From assembly GCF_002102265.1 (NCBI RefSeq), contig NZ_LQPG01000025.1, positions 1-58,381 on the forward strand: DNA of 58,381 nt. The letters are read 5' to 3'. This document shows, one piece after another, positions 1 to 9,200 of this stretch (the stretch's first letter is position 1; every line of letters begins with the position of its first letter). Position numbers and translations under genes: made by a program. Origin of the DNA: Mycolicibacter longobardus. GTDB taxonomy: Bacteria; Actinomycetota; Actinomycetes; Mycobacteriales; Mycobacteriaceae. A model generated the notes under the pieces. That model did no database searches, had not been told where the DNA came from, and was given only the letters and a program-made list of their open reading frames with translations.

Positions 1-1
1 A

Positions 2-481
2 TGCCATTTCGCGCTCCTCCCGCCCCCGCCGGAGGACTGGGGGGCGCCCGCACCCGACCTGGCGACCAACTGGTCTATGCCGGCGCCGCATGCGCTGCCG
101 CCGGGCGTCGTCAACGAACGCGGCATGCAGGTGAAGACCATCCTGGTCGCGCGCAGCATCAGTGAGGTGTTCCCGCAGATTCACAACATGATCGGCGTGC
201 GCCCCGACGGCCAGCGCTGGCATCCGTCCGGCCTGGCGATCGATGTGATGATCCCCAACCCCGGCAGCCCGGAGGGCATCGCCTTGGGTGACCAGATCGT
301 GGCGTACGTGCGGCAGAACGCCGATCGGTTCGCCATGCAGGACGCCATCTGGCGCGGCACCTACTACACGCCGGCCGGACCCAGCGGCCGCGGCAACGGC
401 CACTACGACCACGTGCACATCACCACGTTCGGCGGGGGTTACCCCAGCGGCAACGAGGAGTACATCCGCGAGGACGGCTGA
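2..481 (+). CDS. Partial secreted-type cell-wall protein, LAS-peptidase-like C-terminal domain (5' end outside window)
   Basis: The reading frame is open to the left edge, so the start lies outside the window; the first ATG inside it (77) is unlikely to be the real start because the Pro-rich coding sequence continues upstream. The visible 159 residues hold a motif pair HPSGLAIDV and HYDHVHIT, the HxxxxxxD / HxH pattern of zinc D,D-peptidases with the LAS fold. Mycobacteria carry several secreted proteins ending in this kind of domain (ARB_07466-like C-terminal domain). The gene converges on ldtB only 29 bp away, which fits a peptidoglycan role, but the substrate and activity are inferred. No signal peptide can be judged because the N-terminus is missing. 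Confidence 0.7.
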   Translation, partial: CHFALLPPPPEDWGAPAPDLATNWSMPAPHALPPGVVNERGMQVKTILVARSISEVFPQIHNMIGVRPDGQRWHPSGLAIDVMIPNPGSPEGIALGDQIVAYVRQNADRFAMQDAIWRGTYYTPAGPSGRGNGHYDHVHITTFGGGYPSGNEEYIREDG

Positions 482-510
482 CCGCCTTCGCCTGAAAGCC
501 GCCTACGGCG

Positions 511-1752
511 TCAGCGCACCGGCTCTCTGGCGTTGCCGGCCTGCCACTGCGACCACGGGATGTTCCAGTCGCCGAGGCCTTCGTTGCCGGGCAGTGGCGG
601 CCCGATCGTGTTGCTGATCTCCACCACGTCGCCGCGCTTGACGTGGTCGTAGAACCACAGCGCGTTGCTGGGGCTGACGTTGATGCAGCCGTGGCTGGCG
701 TTGGCGTATCCCTGGACGCCCACCGACCACGGCGCCGAGTGCACGAAGATGCCGCTGTAAGAGATCTGCGTGGCCCAGTCGACGTCGGTGCGATACCCGT
801 TGGGCGAGTTGACCGGCACCCCGTACGTCGACGAGTCCATGACGATGTGCGGGAACCGCTCGCCAACGATGTACGTGCCATTGTTGGTCGGGGTGCTGTC
901 CTTGCCCATCGAGACCGGCATGGTCTTGACCACCTCGCCGTTGACGCGCACCACCATCGACTTCGTGTTGTCGTCCACGGTGGCGATGACCTCGTCACCG
1001 ATGACGAAGTGACTGGCGGCGTTGTCCTGCCCGTAGACCCCGTTGCCCAGGTCCACCCCGTAGGTGTTCACCGCCACGTCGACATTGGTGCCCGGCTTCC
1101 AGAAATCCCTTGGCCGCCAACGCACGTCGCGATTGTTCAACCAGTAGAACGCGCCGACCACCGGGGGGTCGGTGGTGATCTTGATCGCCTTCTCGGCCGC
1201 CACCCGGTCGGCGATGTTCTCGTCGAACTTGATCGTCACCGGCTGACCCACGCCGACGACCTCGCCGTCGCGCGGCACGACGTAGGGCATGGTCAGGTTC
1301 TGCGGTGAATGGGTCTGAAACGTCATCTGCCGACTGGTCACGCCGCCGAGTCCGAGAGACTTCGCGTTGAGCGTGTAGCGCTTGTTGTAGCCGAGCTGCT
1401 CAGTGGTGGACCAGGTCAGCCCGTCGGGGCTGAGCTTGCCGTCGACCACCGCGCCGTATTCGTTGACCATGGTGACCGAATCCAGCACGCCGTCTTCTGC
1501 GGTCACCCGCACCGGCGCGTCCACCGCCACACCGACGGACTTGTCGGTCACCGAAGCGGTGAGTTTGGGGATCAGCAGGTCGGCGAACGGAGTGCCCTTG
1601 TCCGTGATGATCTTGGCCGCTTCCGCGTCGGCGTTACCGCCGCAGGCGCTGAGCCCCAGCACCGCGACCGGCACCATGAGCAATGCCGCCACCCGGGTTC
1701 TGAACCCCGGGCAGCGGTACGTCGAACCAACCTGACCCATGCCTTTTCCCAC
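511..1752 (-). CDS. ldtB: L,D-transpeptidase LdtMt2-type lipoprotein
   Basis: Forms 3-3 cross-links between meso-diaminopimelate residues of peptidoglycan stems at the outer face of the membrane. The N-terminus is basic then hydrophobic and ends in a lipobox (LSAC). Bacterial Ig-like domains follow, then a YkuD catalytic domain containing [12 protein letters not shown] with Cys356 as nucleophile and His354 beside it. Length (413 aa from GTG 1752, 409 aa from ATG 1740) and sequence closely resemble Mtb LdtMt2 (Rv2518c, LppS, 408 aa), including the C-terminal WNIPWSQW segment. Start choice is uncertain: neither start has a convincing Shine-Dalgarno. LdtMt2 is the dominant L,D-transpeptidase of mycobacteria and the target of carbapenems. 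Confidence 0.95.
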   Translation of the reverse strand: MGKGMGQVGSTYRCPGFRTRVAALLMVPVAVLGLSACGGNADAEAAKIITDKGTPFADLLIPKLTASVTDKSVGVAVDAPVRVTAEDGVLDSVTMVNEYGAVVDGKLSPDGLTWSTTEQLGYNKRYTLNAKSLGLGGVTSRQMTFQTHSPQNLTMPYVVPRDGEVVGVGQPVTIKFDENIADRVAAEKAIKITTDPPVVGAFYWLNNRDVRWRPRDFWKPGTNVDVAVNTYGVDLGNGVYGQDNAASHFVIGDEVIATVDDNTKSMVVRVNGEVVKTMPVSMGKDSTPTNNGTYIVGERFPHIVMDSSTYGVPVNSPNGYRTDVDWATQISYSGIFVHSAPWSVGVQGYANASHGCINVSPSNALWFYDHVKRGDVVEISNTIGPPLPGNEGLGDWNIPWSQWQAGNAREPVR

Positions 1753-1897
1753 CTGACCGTGCCCAAACTGCTCGCAGGGCAGTCTAGTGGGTAATCGAGC
1801 AGACCGCTGTGCCGTGCGACCGCCCGCGCACGCAGCAGCTGATTTCGCCTCGTGGTGCAGCGCCTGTTATTGTCTGGGTCGCGGTCTTGACCGCTTA

Positions 1898-1970
<73 letters not shown>

Positions 1971-2374
1971 CAGCTCAGAGGATGTTTCCCTCTCCTCTGC
2001 CTCCGAATCCGACATATTCGTCGACGTCAAACGCGCTCCATATCCCCGGGCCGGCGGCGATTGTGGCCATCATCCTGTGAGACATCGGCATCCCCGCCTG
2101 TGTCCATCCTCACATCCTTCTCAGACGCTCCAACTGGACCCTGAACGGCGACTGCGTTCGCCAGCCACCTCCTTTCACATCTGCACCGGGAACCGCGAAA
2201 AATGCAGTTTCGAGCCAGCAAGTAGCGCATTTCGGGGCCGGGACGTGTTCCGACGCAGGCCATGATGGCTCGCAACATCGTTTGCCAGGTGCCCTGAACG
2301 AGCCCCAGCCACAGAGCGCGCGGCGGCAGACGCCTGGCGTTACCTAATGTTCATCTAAGTTTGCGTGACCTATG
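1971..2374. other. Intergenic stretch without a convincing gene
   Basis: About 400 bp between tRNA-Lys and the promoter of the next gene. Only short overlapping frames on both strands (at most about 80 codons) without ribosome-binding sites are present. A small hairpin (AGAGGA/TCCTCT, about 1976-1997) lies just after the tRNA and might help end its transcript, but it has no T-run. Mtb carries a PE gene (Rv2519) in this interval; I see no PE-like sequence here. Confidence 0.5.
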
Positions 2375-2393
2375 TTAGGTTTGCCTATGATAA
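2375..2393 (+). promoter_or_regulatory. Candidate IdeR (iron) box overlapping a promoter
   Basis: The 19 bases TTAGGTTTGCCTATGATAA match the remembered mycobacterial IdeR consensus TTAGGTTAGSCTAACCTAA at 15 of 19 positions. TATGAT at 2386-2391 inside it makes a good -10 hexamer, with a weak TTGCGT at 2361-2366 as possible -35. An iron repressor bound here would block the promoter. Counted by eye; the downstream half is imperfect. Confidence 0.4.
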
Positions 2394-2471
2394 CCGCTAT
2401 TCTCTGACTCGCAGGGTTCTGTTCCCTAACCCTGGGGTGCAGTACAGCAAATGACTACAAAGGAGCTACCT

Positions 2472-3473
2472 GTGGAACTCGTCTCACATCCCGATCCGAC
2501 CACGCTCGCCAGCGGACGTGCGACCCGGATCGCGGCCGCCGGGATCGCCTTGGCGGGAGCGGGCATGATCGCCGTCAACCCGATTGCCCCGGCCCTGCAG
2601 GACTTCCGGCACCAAGACGTGCAGCTGGTCTCGTGGGAGTCACTGATCGAGCGGACCAATGAGAATCTGGCCGCGCTGACGGAAAACTCCAACGTCAACA
2701 CGCTGCTGGAGCAGTACGCCAGCAACCAGAGCGACTACCTCCAGCTGATCATCGGAATGGAGGACGTCCCGCTGGACCACCGGGAGGGCATGTCCCCGCG
2801 CTTCGTCACCTCCGGCTTCGCCGGCATCAACGAGGCGCTCGACAAGATGATCAACGGGGCCGACGGGACCGTGGGCGGCGACCACGACAGGTACCCGGGT
2901 CTGGAACAGCTGATGAGTCAGATCTCCGAAGCCCTCCAGAACGGGAACGCCTTCGAGGCCTTCAACCACTTCAACATCTGGCTGCTGTACGGCCTGGAGG
3001 ACATCGGCAAGGCCTTGGGTCCGGTGCTGTCCATCCCCGCGCTGGAGGCGATGAACCAGTCCAGCCTGCTGAACGAGTTCATCGGCCCCCTCGACGGTTG
3101 GACGCTCATCAAGCAGGCCAGCGATGCGCTGATGGCGCCGACAATCGGTGCCCTGTACCAGCTGACTCAGAGCCTCACCGCTGCATCCGGCGGCGACTTC
3201 GAGGCGCTGTTCAACCTGCCTGCTGACCTGCTGAACAGCTATCTCAACGGGTACGTCGTGCCCGAGACCGGTGACGTCTTCACAGGTCTGCTCACCGAAG
3301 GTGGCATCTACGACCTGCTGACGAACGAGTGGGCGGCGCGGGCGGCCGAGGCGCTGACGGTCGGCACCGCGCATCTGCCGGTCAACGTCGCTGAGTCTGC
3401 GGACGCCGGAGCTGACCTGTGGGGTGGGGACTTCCTGTCGAGCCTGTTCGACGGCAGTCTCTGGGGCGCCTGA
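2472..3473 (+). CDS. Secreted hypothetical protein, mycobacterial
   Basis: Function unknown. GTG at 2472 is preferred as start because AAAGGAG (2459-2465) lies 6 bases before it; the ATG at 2451 has no such site. The 333-aa product begins with a short polar stretch, then an Ala/Gly-rich hydrophobic segment ending near NPIAPAL, read as a signal peptide. The rest is acidic and helix-prone, rich in Leu, Asn and Glu, with no catalytic motif I recognise and a C-terminal Trp-Gly tail. Proteins opening in this way form a large exported paralogous family in slow-growing and terrae-type mycobacteria (general knowledge, not searched). It occupies the place of PE26 (Rv2519) in Mtb. A candidate iron box lies in its promoter and a strong hairpin terminator follows. 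Confidence 0.8.
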   Translation: MELVSHPDPTTLASGRATRIAAAGIALAGAGMIAVNPIAPALQDFRHQDVQLVSWESLIERTNENLAALTENSNVNTLLEQYASNQSDYLQLIIGMEDVPLDHREGMSPRFVTSGFAGINEALDKMINGADGTVGGDHDRYPGLEQLMSQISEALQNGNAFEAFNHFNIWLLYGLEDIGKALGPVLSIPALEAMNQSSLLNEFIGPLDGWTLIKQASDALMAPTIGALYQLTQSLTAASGGDFEALFNLPADLLNSYLNGYVVPETGDVFTGLLTEGGIYDLLTNEWAARAAEALTVGTAHLPVNVAESADAGADLWGGDFLSSLFDGSLWGA

Positions 3474-3488
3474 CAGTCACAGCGCACG

Positions 3489-3521
3489 ACGGCCGGGAGG
3501 GACTTGGACCCTCCCGGCCGT
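3489..3521 (+). terminator. Hairpin terminator after the secreted protein gene
   Basis: A perfect 13-bp stem ACGGCCGGGAGGG / CCCTCCCGGCCGT with a 7-base loop begins 16 bp after the stop at 3473. No long T-run follows, as is usual for mycobacterial terminators. It probably serves both converging genes. Confidence 0.75.
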
Positions 3522-3576
3522 TGCGCGTTTAGCACTATGCCGCGCAGGCGAGGCACCGCCGCCCCGCGGCGCGAGC

Positions 3577-3804
3577 TCAGCGGTTGCGGACTCTGCGTAT
3601 CGCCAGGACGACGAGCAGGCCCCCGACACCGGCCAACGAGGCAATCACGGCGGGTTGCTTGACGATCTCCACTGCCCGGGCCTTGGCACGGTCGGCCAGG
3701 TGACGAGGGTTGGCCCGGTCCGCGAGAATGTCGACCGTCGACGCCAGCTGCTCGCGGGCCTTGTCGATGTCCTTCTTGATCGTGTCGGGATCGCGTTCCG
3801 CCAC
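3577..3804 (-). CDS. DUF3618 small membrane protein (Rv2520c-like)
   Basis: A 75-aa protein of the DUF3618 family; role unknown. It has a charged N-terminal helix (RDPDTIKKDIDKAREQL), a middle helix with ADRANPRHLADRAKARA, and one C-terminal membrane segment (ASLAGVGGLLVVLAI) ending in RRVRNR. GTG at 3804 is chosen over the longer frame from 3912 because GGGAGG lies 6 bases upstream on the minus strand and the resulting length equals Mtb Rv2520c (75 aa). It is divergent from bcp, with about 90 bp shared between them for promoters. Confidence 0.88.
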   Translation of the reverse strand: MAERDPDTIKKDIDKAREQLASTVDILADRANPRHLADRAKARAVEIVKQPAVIASLAGVGGLLVVLAIRRVRNR

Positions 3805-3893
3805 TGTCGTCCTCCCTGTCCGATGCTGCCCCTGCCGAACTACCCTAGAGCAGCCGGAGTCGGCCTCACGCTCCGGCGAGCAGAAAGGGGCAG

Positions 3894-4370
3894 TTGTTGA
3901 CCGAGACCGCACGCCTGGCGCCCGGCGATAAGGCGCCCGCGTTCAGCCTTCCCGACGCAGACGGCAACATCGTGTCGCTGGCCGACTACCGGGGACGACG
4001 GGTCGTCGTCTACTTCTATCCCGCGGCATCCACCCCCGGCTGCACCAAGCAGGCCTGCGACTTCCGCGACAACCTGCGTGACTTCAACGGCGCGGGCCTG
4101 GACGTCGTCGGCATCTCCCCGGACAAACCGGCCAAGTTGGCCAAGTTCCGCGACGCCGAGGGGTTGACGTTCCCCCTGTTGTCCGACCCCGACCGCGCGG
4201 TGTTGGCTGCCTGGGGCGCCTACGGCGAGAAGAAGATGTACGGCAAGACCGTGCAAGGCGTCATCCGTTCGACGTTCGTCGTCGACGAGCAGGGCAAGAT
4301 CGCCGAGGCCCAGTACAACGTGCGTGCCACCGGGCATGTCGCGAAACTGCGGCGGGATCTGGACATCTAG
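3894..4370 (+). CDS. bcp: Thiol peroxidase, BCP/PrxQ-type peroxiredoxin
   Basis: Reduces hydrogen and organic peroxides with a reactive cysteine. The motif FYPAASTPGCTKQACDFRD holds peroxidatic Cys50 and resolving Cys55 of the PrxQ class, with Thr47 and Pro48 of the active site. The 158-aa length matches the family and Mtb Rv2521. Two TTG codons (3894, 3897) can be the start; a purine-rich AGAAAGGGG lies just upstream. The gene converges with and overlaps the M20 peptidase by 4 bp. Confidence 0.93.
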   Translation: MLTETARLAPGDKAPAFSLPDADGNIVSLADYRGRRVVVYFYPAASTPGCTKQACDFRDNLRDFNGAGLDVVGISPDKPAKLAKFRDAEGLTFPLLSDPDRAVLAAWGAYGEKKMYGKTVQGVIRSTFVVDEQGKIAEAQYNVRATGHVAKLRRDLDI

Positions 4371-5728
4371 TCACGCTTCGCGCCCGCGAGATCGGTCGCG
4401 ATCTCGCGTAGGGAGTCCAGCAACAGCGCTTCGGCGGTGGCGGCACGTTCCAGCACACCCAGGTGCAGGCTCTCATTGATGCTGTGCGCCTGGGTCCCCG
4501 GATCTTCCACGCCGGTGACCAGGATGGTTGCCTGGGGATAGGCGGCGGCGAACTCCGCGATGAACGGGATCGATCCACCCATGCCCATATCAATCGGCGG
4601 AACGCCCCACGCCTGCGTGAACGCGGCCCTGGCAGCGTCGTACACCGGCCCGGCGGCATTTATCGCGTAGGGCTGGCCCACATCGCCGGGGGTGACGGTC
4701 ACCTGCGCACCCCACGGGGCATGTCGCTGTAGGTGTGCGGTCAGGGCGTCCAGGTGGGCGGCGGCGTCGCCACCGGGAGCCACCCGCAGGCTGATCTTGG
4801 CGCGTGCCCGTGGAATCAGCGTGTTCGACGATGCCGCAATGCTGGTGGTGTCGATACCGATGACGGTGATGGCCGGCTTGGCCCACATCCGCTGCGGCAC
4901 CGACCCGGAGCCGATCTCGGTCACCCCGTCCAGCAGGCCGGTGTCGGCGCGCACTCGTTCCGGCGGGTAATCGACTGGTGCCGCGGTGCTTTCATGAAGG
5001 CCGGCGACCGCGACGTTGCCGTCGTCATCATGCAAACCGGCCAGCAGTCGCACCAGCGCGCTCAGCGCATCAGGCACCACTCCGCCCCACAATCCCGAGT
5101 GCAGACCGTGGTCCAGGGTGGCGACTTCCACCACGCAGTCGGCCAGCCCGCGCAGTGACACCGTCAGCGAGGGGATGTCGGTGCTCCAGTTGTCGGAGTC
5201 GGCGATCACGATCACATCAGCGCTCAGCGCGTCCCGGTGCGCAGCGAGCAGCGCCCCCAGCGACGGCGATCCGGACTCCTCCTCGCCTTCGACGAAGACC
5301 GTCACCCCGACCGGTGGATGGCCGCCGTGTGCCCGGAATGCCGCCAGATGCGTTGCGATACCGGCCTTGTCGTCGGCGGTGCCGCGGCCGTAGAGGCGCC
5401 CGTCGCGTTCGGTCGGCTCGAACGGCGGCGACGCCCACTGACCGGCGTCGCCTTCGGGCTGCACGTCGTGGTGGGCATAGAGCAGCACGGTCGGCGCGCC
5501 TTCAGGTGCCGGATAGTGTGCGATGACGGCCGGTGCACCCCCCTCAGCGACAATGCGTACCTCGGGAAAACCGGCCTGGCTCAGCAGATCTGCGGTCAGT
5601 TGCGCGCTGCGGTGTACCTCGGGCCGCCGCGCGGGATCCGCCCACACCGACTCGATGCGCACCAGGTCCTCCAGGTCGGCACGCACCGACGGCAGAACCT
5701 CGCGGACTCGCTGCACCAGATCGCTCAT
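4367..5728 (-). CDS. M20 family metallopeptidase / dipeptidase (Rv2522c-like)
   Basis: A zinc-dependent amidohydrolase of the M20 dipeptidase subgroup. Visible signatures are the metal-binding LLYAHHDVQPEG, GRGTADDKAG, the EGEEESGSPS catalytic glutamate pair, VIVIADSDNW, and the terminal His motif in GTQAHSINES. At 453 aa it matches full-length family members. The ATG is preceded by AAAGGG at 6-base spacing. It lies downstream of acpS on the same strand, separated by a palindromic element, and equals Mtb Rv2522c in context. The natural substrate cannot be read from the sequence. Confidence 0.9.
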   Translation of the reverse strand: MSDLVQRVREVLPSVRADLEDLVRIESVWADPARRPEVHRSAQLTADLLSQAGFPEVRIVAEGGAPAVIAHYPAPEGAPTVLLYAHHDVQPEGDAGQWASPPFEPTERDGRLYGRGTADDKAGIATHLAAFRAHGGHPPVGVTVFVEGEEESGSPSLGALLAAHRDALSADVIVIADSDNWSTDIPSLTVSLRGLADCVVEVATLDHGLHSGLWGGVVPDALSALVRLLAGLHDDDGNVAVAGLHESTAAPVDYPPERVRADTGLLDGVTEIGSGSVPQRMWAKPAITVIGIDTTSIAASSNTLIPRARAKISLRVAPGGDAAAHLDALTAHLQRHAPWGAQVTVTPGDVGQPYAINAAGPVYDAARAAFTQAWGVPPIDMGMGGSIPFIAEFAAAYPQATILVTGVEDPGTQAHSINESLHLGVLERAATAEALLLDSLREIATDLAGAKRD

Positions 5729-5742
5729 GGGTCACCCTTTCG

Positions 5743-5804
5743 CGCGAGCGTGCATAGAATGCCAGCTTTGGGCGGCGTGTCGTGTGCAAACACGCACGCT
5801 CGCG
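5743..5804. repeat. Palindromic intergenic element
   Basis: Two perfect 11-bp arms, CGCGAGCGTGC (5743-5753) and GCACGCTCGCG (5794-5804), enclose 40 bases between the acpS stop and the M20 peptidase start. No T-run follows. It resembles the GCGAGC-ended palindrome at 46487-46546 and may belong to a dispersed mycobacterial palindrome family or act as an attenuator between the two genes. Confidence 0.6.
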
Positions 5805-5810
5805 GGAACG

Positions 5811-6200
5811 TTAGGCCTCGAGGATGGCGACAGCTGCAGCGGTGTCGGCCTCGTGGGTCAACGACACGTGGATCGTCACATCCGCCAGGTGGCGGGCGAT
5901 CTCACCCGACAGCCGCACCTTCGGGCGCCCCCACATGTCGGTGACCACCTCGATGTCGCGGTGAATCGCCTCCGGCAGCACCGGTTTCTGGGCGAACCGC
6001 GACCCCGACCACGCCTTGATCACCGCCTCCTTGGCCGCCCACCGGGCCGCCAGGTGCCGCGCCGCCGACGAACTCTTGTCGGAGGCGTCCCGGCGCTCGC
6101 CGGGGGTGAACGTCTCGGCGAACACGGTCCCCGGCTGGTCGACCTGCGCGGCGAAGTCGGGGATCGAAACAAGGTCGATCCCGACACCAACGATGCCCAT
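5811..6200 (-). CDS. acpS: Holo-[acyl-carrier-protein] synthase
   Basis: Transfers 4'-phosphopantetheine from CoA to the acyl-carrier domain of FAS-I and to the FAS-II carrier protein. It has GVGIDLVSI with metal-binding Asp9, and RWAAKEAVIKAW with Glu58, both typical of the AcpS trimer class, plus a late HVSLTHEADTA segment. The length of 129 aa is normal. It starts 11 bp after the fas stop on the same strand and is surely co-transcribed with fas, as in Mtb (Rv2523c-Rv2524c); enzyme and substrate are encoded together. Confidence 0.95.
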   Translation of the reverse strand: MGIVGVGIDLVSIPDFAAQVDQPGTVFAETFTPGERRDASDKSSSAARHLAARWAAKEAVIKAWSGSRFAQKPVLPEAIHRDIEVVTDMWGRPKVRLSGEIARHLADVTIHVSLTHEADTAAAVAILEA

Positions 6201-6211
6201 AACCCGCGAGG

Positions 6212-9200
6212 CTATCCGATGTAGACGTCGCCGTCGCCGAGCCGTGCCGCCGGGTTGAGCAGCATGGCCGACTCCTGACGCTTCTCCGGGGAGTCGTGGT
6301 CGAATCGCCGGTCCGCGGGGCGCTCGTACATCGGCGTACCGCCGGCGATCGCCGAGGCCAGCCGGCGCTGACCGGCCAGCACACGCTCGGACGCCTGCTG
6401 CAGGTAGGCCTCACGCTGGCTCGGGTCCAGAGCGGCCAGGAACGCCTGCGGGTGCACCAGGGCGACCAGACCGGACACGTGGCCGAATCCGAGGCTGGTG
6501 ACCAGCCCGGCCTTGAGCGGGAACTTCTCCCCCAACTCCAGGGTCTCCCGCACCCACACGAAGTGCCCCGCGGTCGCCAGCTCGTCGTCGACGCAGTCCA
6601 GGCTGCGGTTGGGCGGGATGACCCCGTCCCGCAGTACCTGGCACAGCCCCATCAGCTGGAAGACCGCCGCGCCGCCCTTGGCGTGCCCGGTGAGGCTCTT
6701 CTGGCTGATCACGAACAGCGGCGCGCCATCGGAGCGGCCCAGCGAGTCGGCCAGCCGCTCGTGCAGCTCGGTCTCGTTGGGGTCGTTCGCCAGCGTCGAG
6801 GTGTCGTGCTTGGAGACCACCGCGATGTCGTCGGCGCCTACGCCCAGTTTGGCCAGCGAGCGGGCCAGCATCGAGTCCTTGCCGCCCCGCCCGGCGCCCA
6901 GGGCACCCAGGCCCGGAGCCGGGATGGAGGTGTGCACGCCGTCGGCGAAGCTCTGCGCGTAAGCGACCACCGCCAGTACCGGCAGACCCATCTTGGCCGC
7001 CAGGTCACCGCGGGCCAGCAGGATGGTGCCGCCGCCCTGGGCCTCGACGAAGCCCAGGCGGCGCCGGTCGTTGGCCCGGGAGAACTTCGAGTCGCTGATG
7101 CCCCTAGCGCGCATCATCTCGGTGTCGGCGGTGGCGGCCATGTCACCGAAGCCGATGATGGCTTCCAGGGTCAGGTCGTCGTAGCCGCCGGTGACCACCA
7201 GCTCGGCCTTGCCCAGCCGAATCTTGTCGACACCCTCCTCGACCGAGACCGCCGCGGTGGCACAGGCGGCCACCGGGTGGATCATCGCGCCGTAGGACCC
7301 GACGTAGCTCTGAACCACGTGCGCGGCAACGACGTTCGGCAGAACCTCCTGCAGGATGTCGTTGGGCTTGGACCGCCCGAGCAGGTTGCCGTGGTACATG
7401 GTCTGCATCGAGGTCATGCCGCCCATGCCGGTGCCCTGGGTGCTGGCCACCAGCGACGGGTGCACCCAGCGCATCAGCTCGGTCGGGGTGAAGCCGGCGG
7501 ACAGGAACGCGTCGACGGTCGCGACGATGTTCCACAGCGCCACCCGGTCGATGGAGGTGGCCATGTCCTGGCTGATCCCCCACACCGTCGGGTCGAACCC
7601 GGTCGGGATCTGGGCACCCACGGTGCGCGACAGCTTGCTCTTGCGCGGCACCCGGATCTCGGTGCCCGCTTTGCGGATCACCTGCCAGTCGGAAGAGTCC
7701 GGCACCGGGCGCACCACGGTGTGCTCCGGGTCGAACTCCACGAACGCCCGCGCGTCGGCCTCGCTGGACACCACGAACGAGAAGTCCTTGTCCAGGAACA
7801 CACTGACCAGCAGCGGCGAGGCGTGGTCGGGGTCGATCGCGCCGTCATCAACAAATTCGCGAACTCCCACTCTTTCCACCACGGCGTCGTGGTAGCGCTC
7901 CACCAGCTCGGCCTCGTCGACCAGCTCACCGGTCGCGGTGTCGTACCAGCCCGGGGTCGGGTCGTCCTCCCACTTGACCATTCCGGTGGTCCAGGCCAGC
8001 TCCAGCACCCCGGCGGCCGACAGCTCGCCGGAGACCTCCATCTCGAAACGGGTGCGCGAGGAGCCCAGCGGGCCGAGTTCGGCGCCGCCGACGATGACCA
8101 CCAGATCGGCCGGGTCGACGTCAAGGTCGTCCCAGGCCGGCGGGGGCGCCGGGGTGTAGCCGCGGGGCGGGCTCGGCAGCGCCGCAATGGTGTTCGCGGC
8201 GTCCTCGGAGTCCTCATCAGCTGACGCCTCGGCCGTCATCTCCTCGCGGGCCTTCGCGGCCAGCTCGGCCATGTCCAGGTTCGCCTCGGCCAGTCCGCCG
8301 GTCAGGTCGGCTTCGATCGGCGCGTTGGCCGCGGCCACCTTGGACTCGACGTTGCAGAGGTCCAGCAGCATGGCCGCCATCTGCTCGGTCGAGTAGGTGG
8401 TGACCCCGGCCTCCTCGACCGCGTCGACGATGACGTCGTTGTGGCCCATCAGTCCGGTGCCGCGGGTCCAGCCGATCAGCGCGTGCGCGAGGCTGACCCG
8501 CGACGCCCACGACGTCTCGGCCTTCCAGCGCGCCACCACCGCATCCAGCGAGGCCTTGGCCTCGCCGTAGGCGCCGTCACCGCCGAACATGCCGCGGTTG
8601 GGCGAGCCGGGCAGCACCACGTGCAGCCGCGAGGCGATGTCGCGTTCGGCGCCGATCTTCGACAGGCCGCCGATCAGCCGCTGCACCGCCCACAGCAGCA
8701 CCTTCATCTCCATCTCGGCGCGTGAACCGGCCTCCGAGAGGTCGCCGGCCACCCGCGGTGCCGCGAACGGGAACAGCAGCGTCGGGGTCTGCGCGTCCTT
8801 GAGGTGAATCGACTGCGGCCCAAGGCTTTCGCTCTGCTCGTTACCGACCCACTCAACCAGTGCGTCGATGTCGGCGTAGGAAGCCATGTTGGCCGGTACC
8901 ACCCACAGCGCCGCACCGAACCGGGCGTGGTCGCGGTAGAGGTTGCGGTAGAAGCCCAGCCTGTCGTCGTCGAGCCGGGAGGTGGTCGCGATGACGGTCG
9001 CACCGCCGTCGAGCAACTGCCCGACCACCGACGCGGCGATCGAGCCCTTGGACGCGCCGGTCACCACCGCCACCTCGTCGCTGTAGCGGCCCCGGCCCGG
9101 GTTTTCCGCGCCGGCGGCGATCCGGGCGAACAGCGAGGCGTGAATCTGCCGGCCGGAGGCCAGCGCCCGGCCCTGCCACCAGGTCGCCTGGGTGGCCACG

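Noticed and set aside
2027..2278. Short frames on both strands in the region after tRNA-Lys
   Set aside because: No ribosome-binding site, odd composition, mutually overlapping; nothing PE-like or otherwise recognisable.
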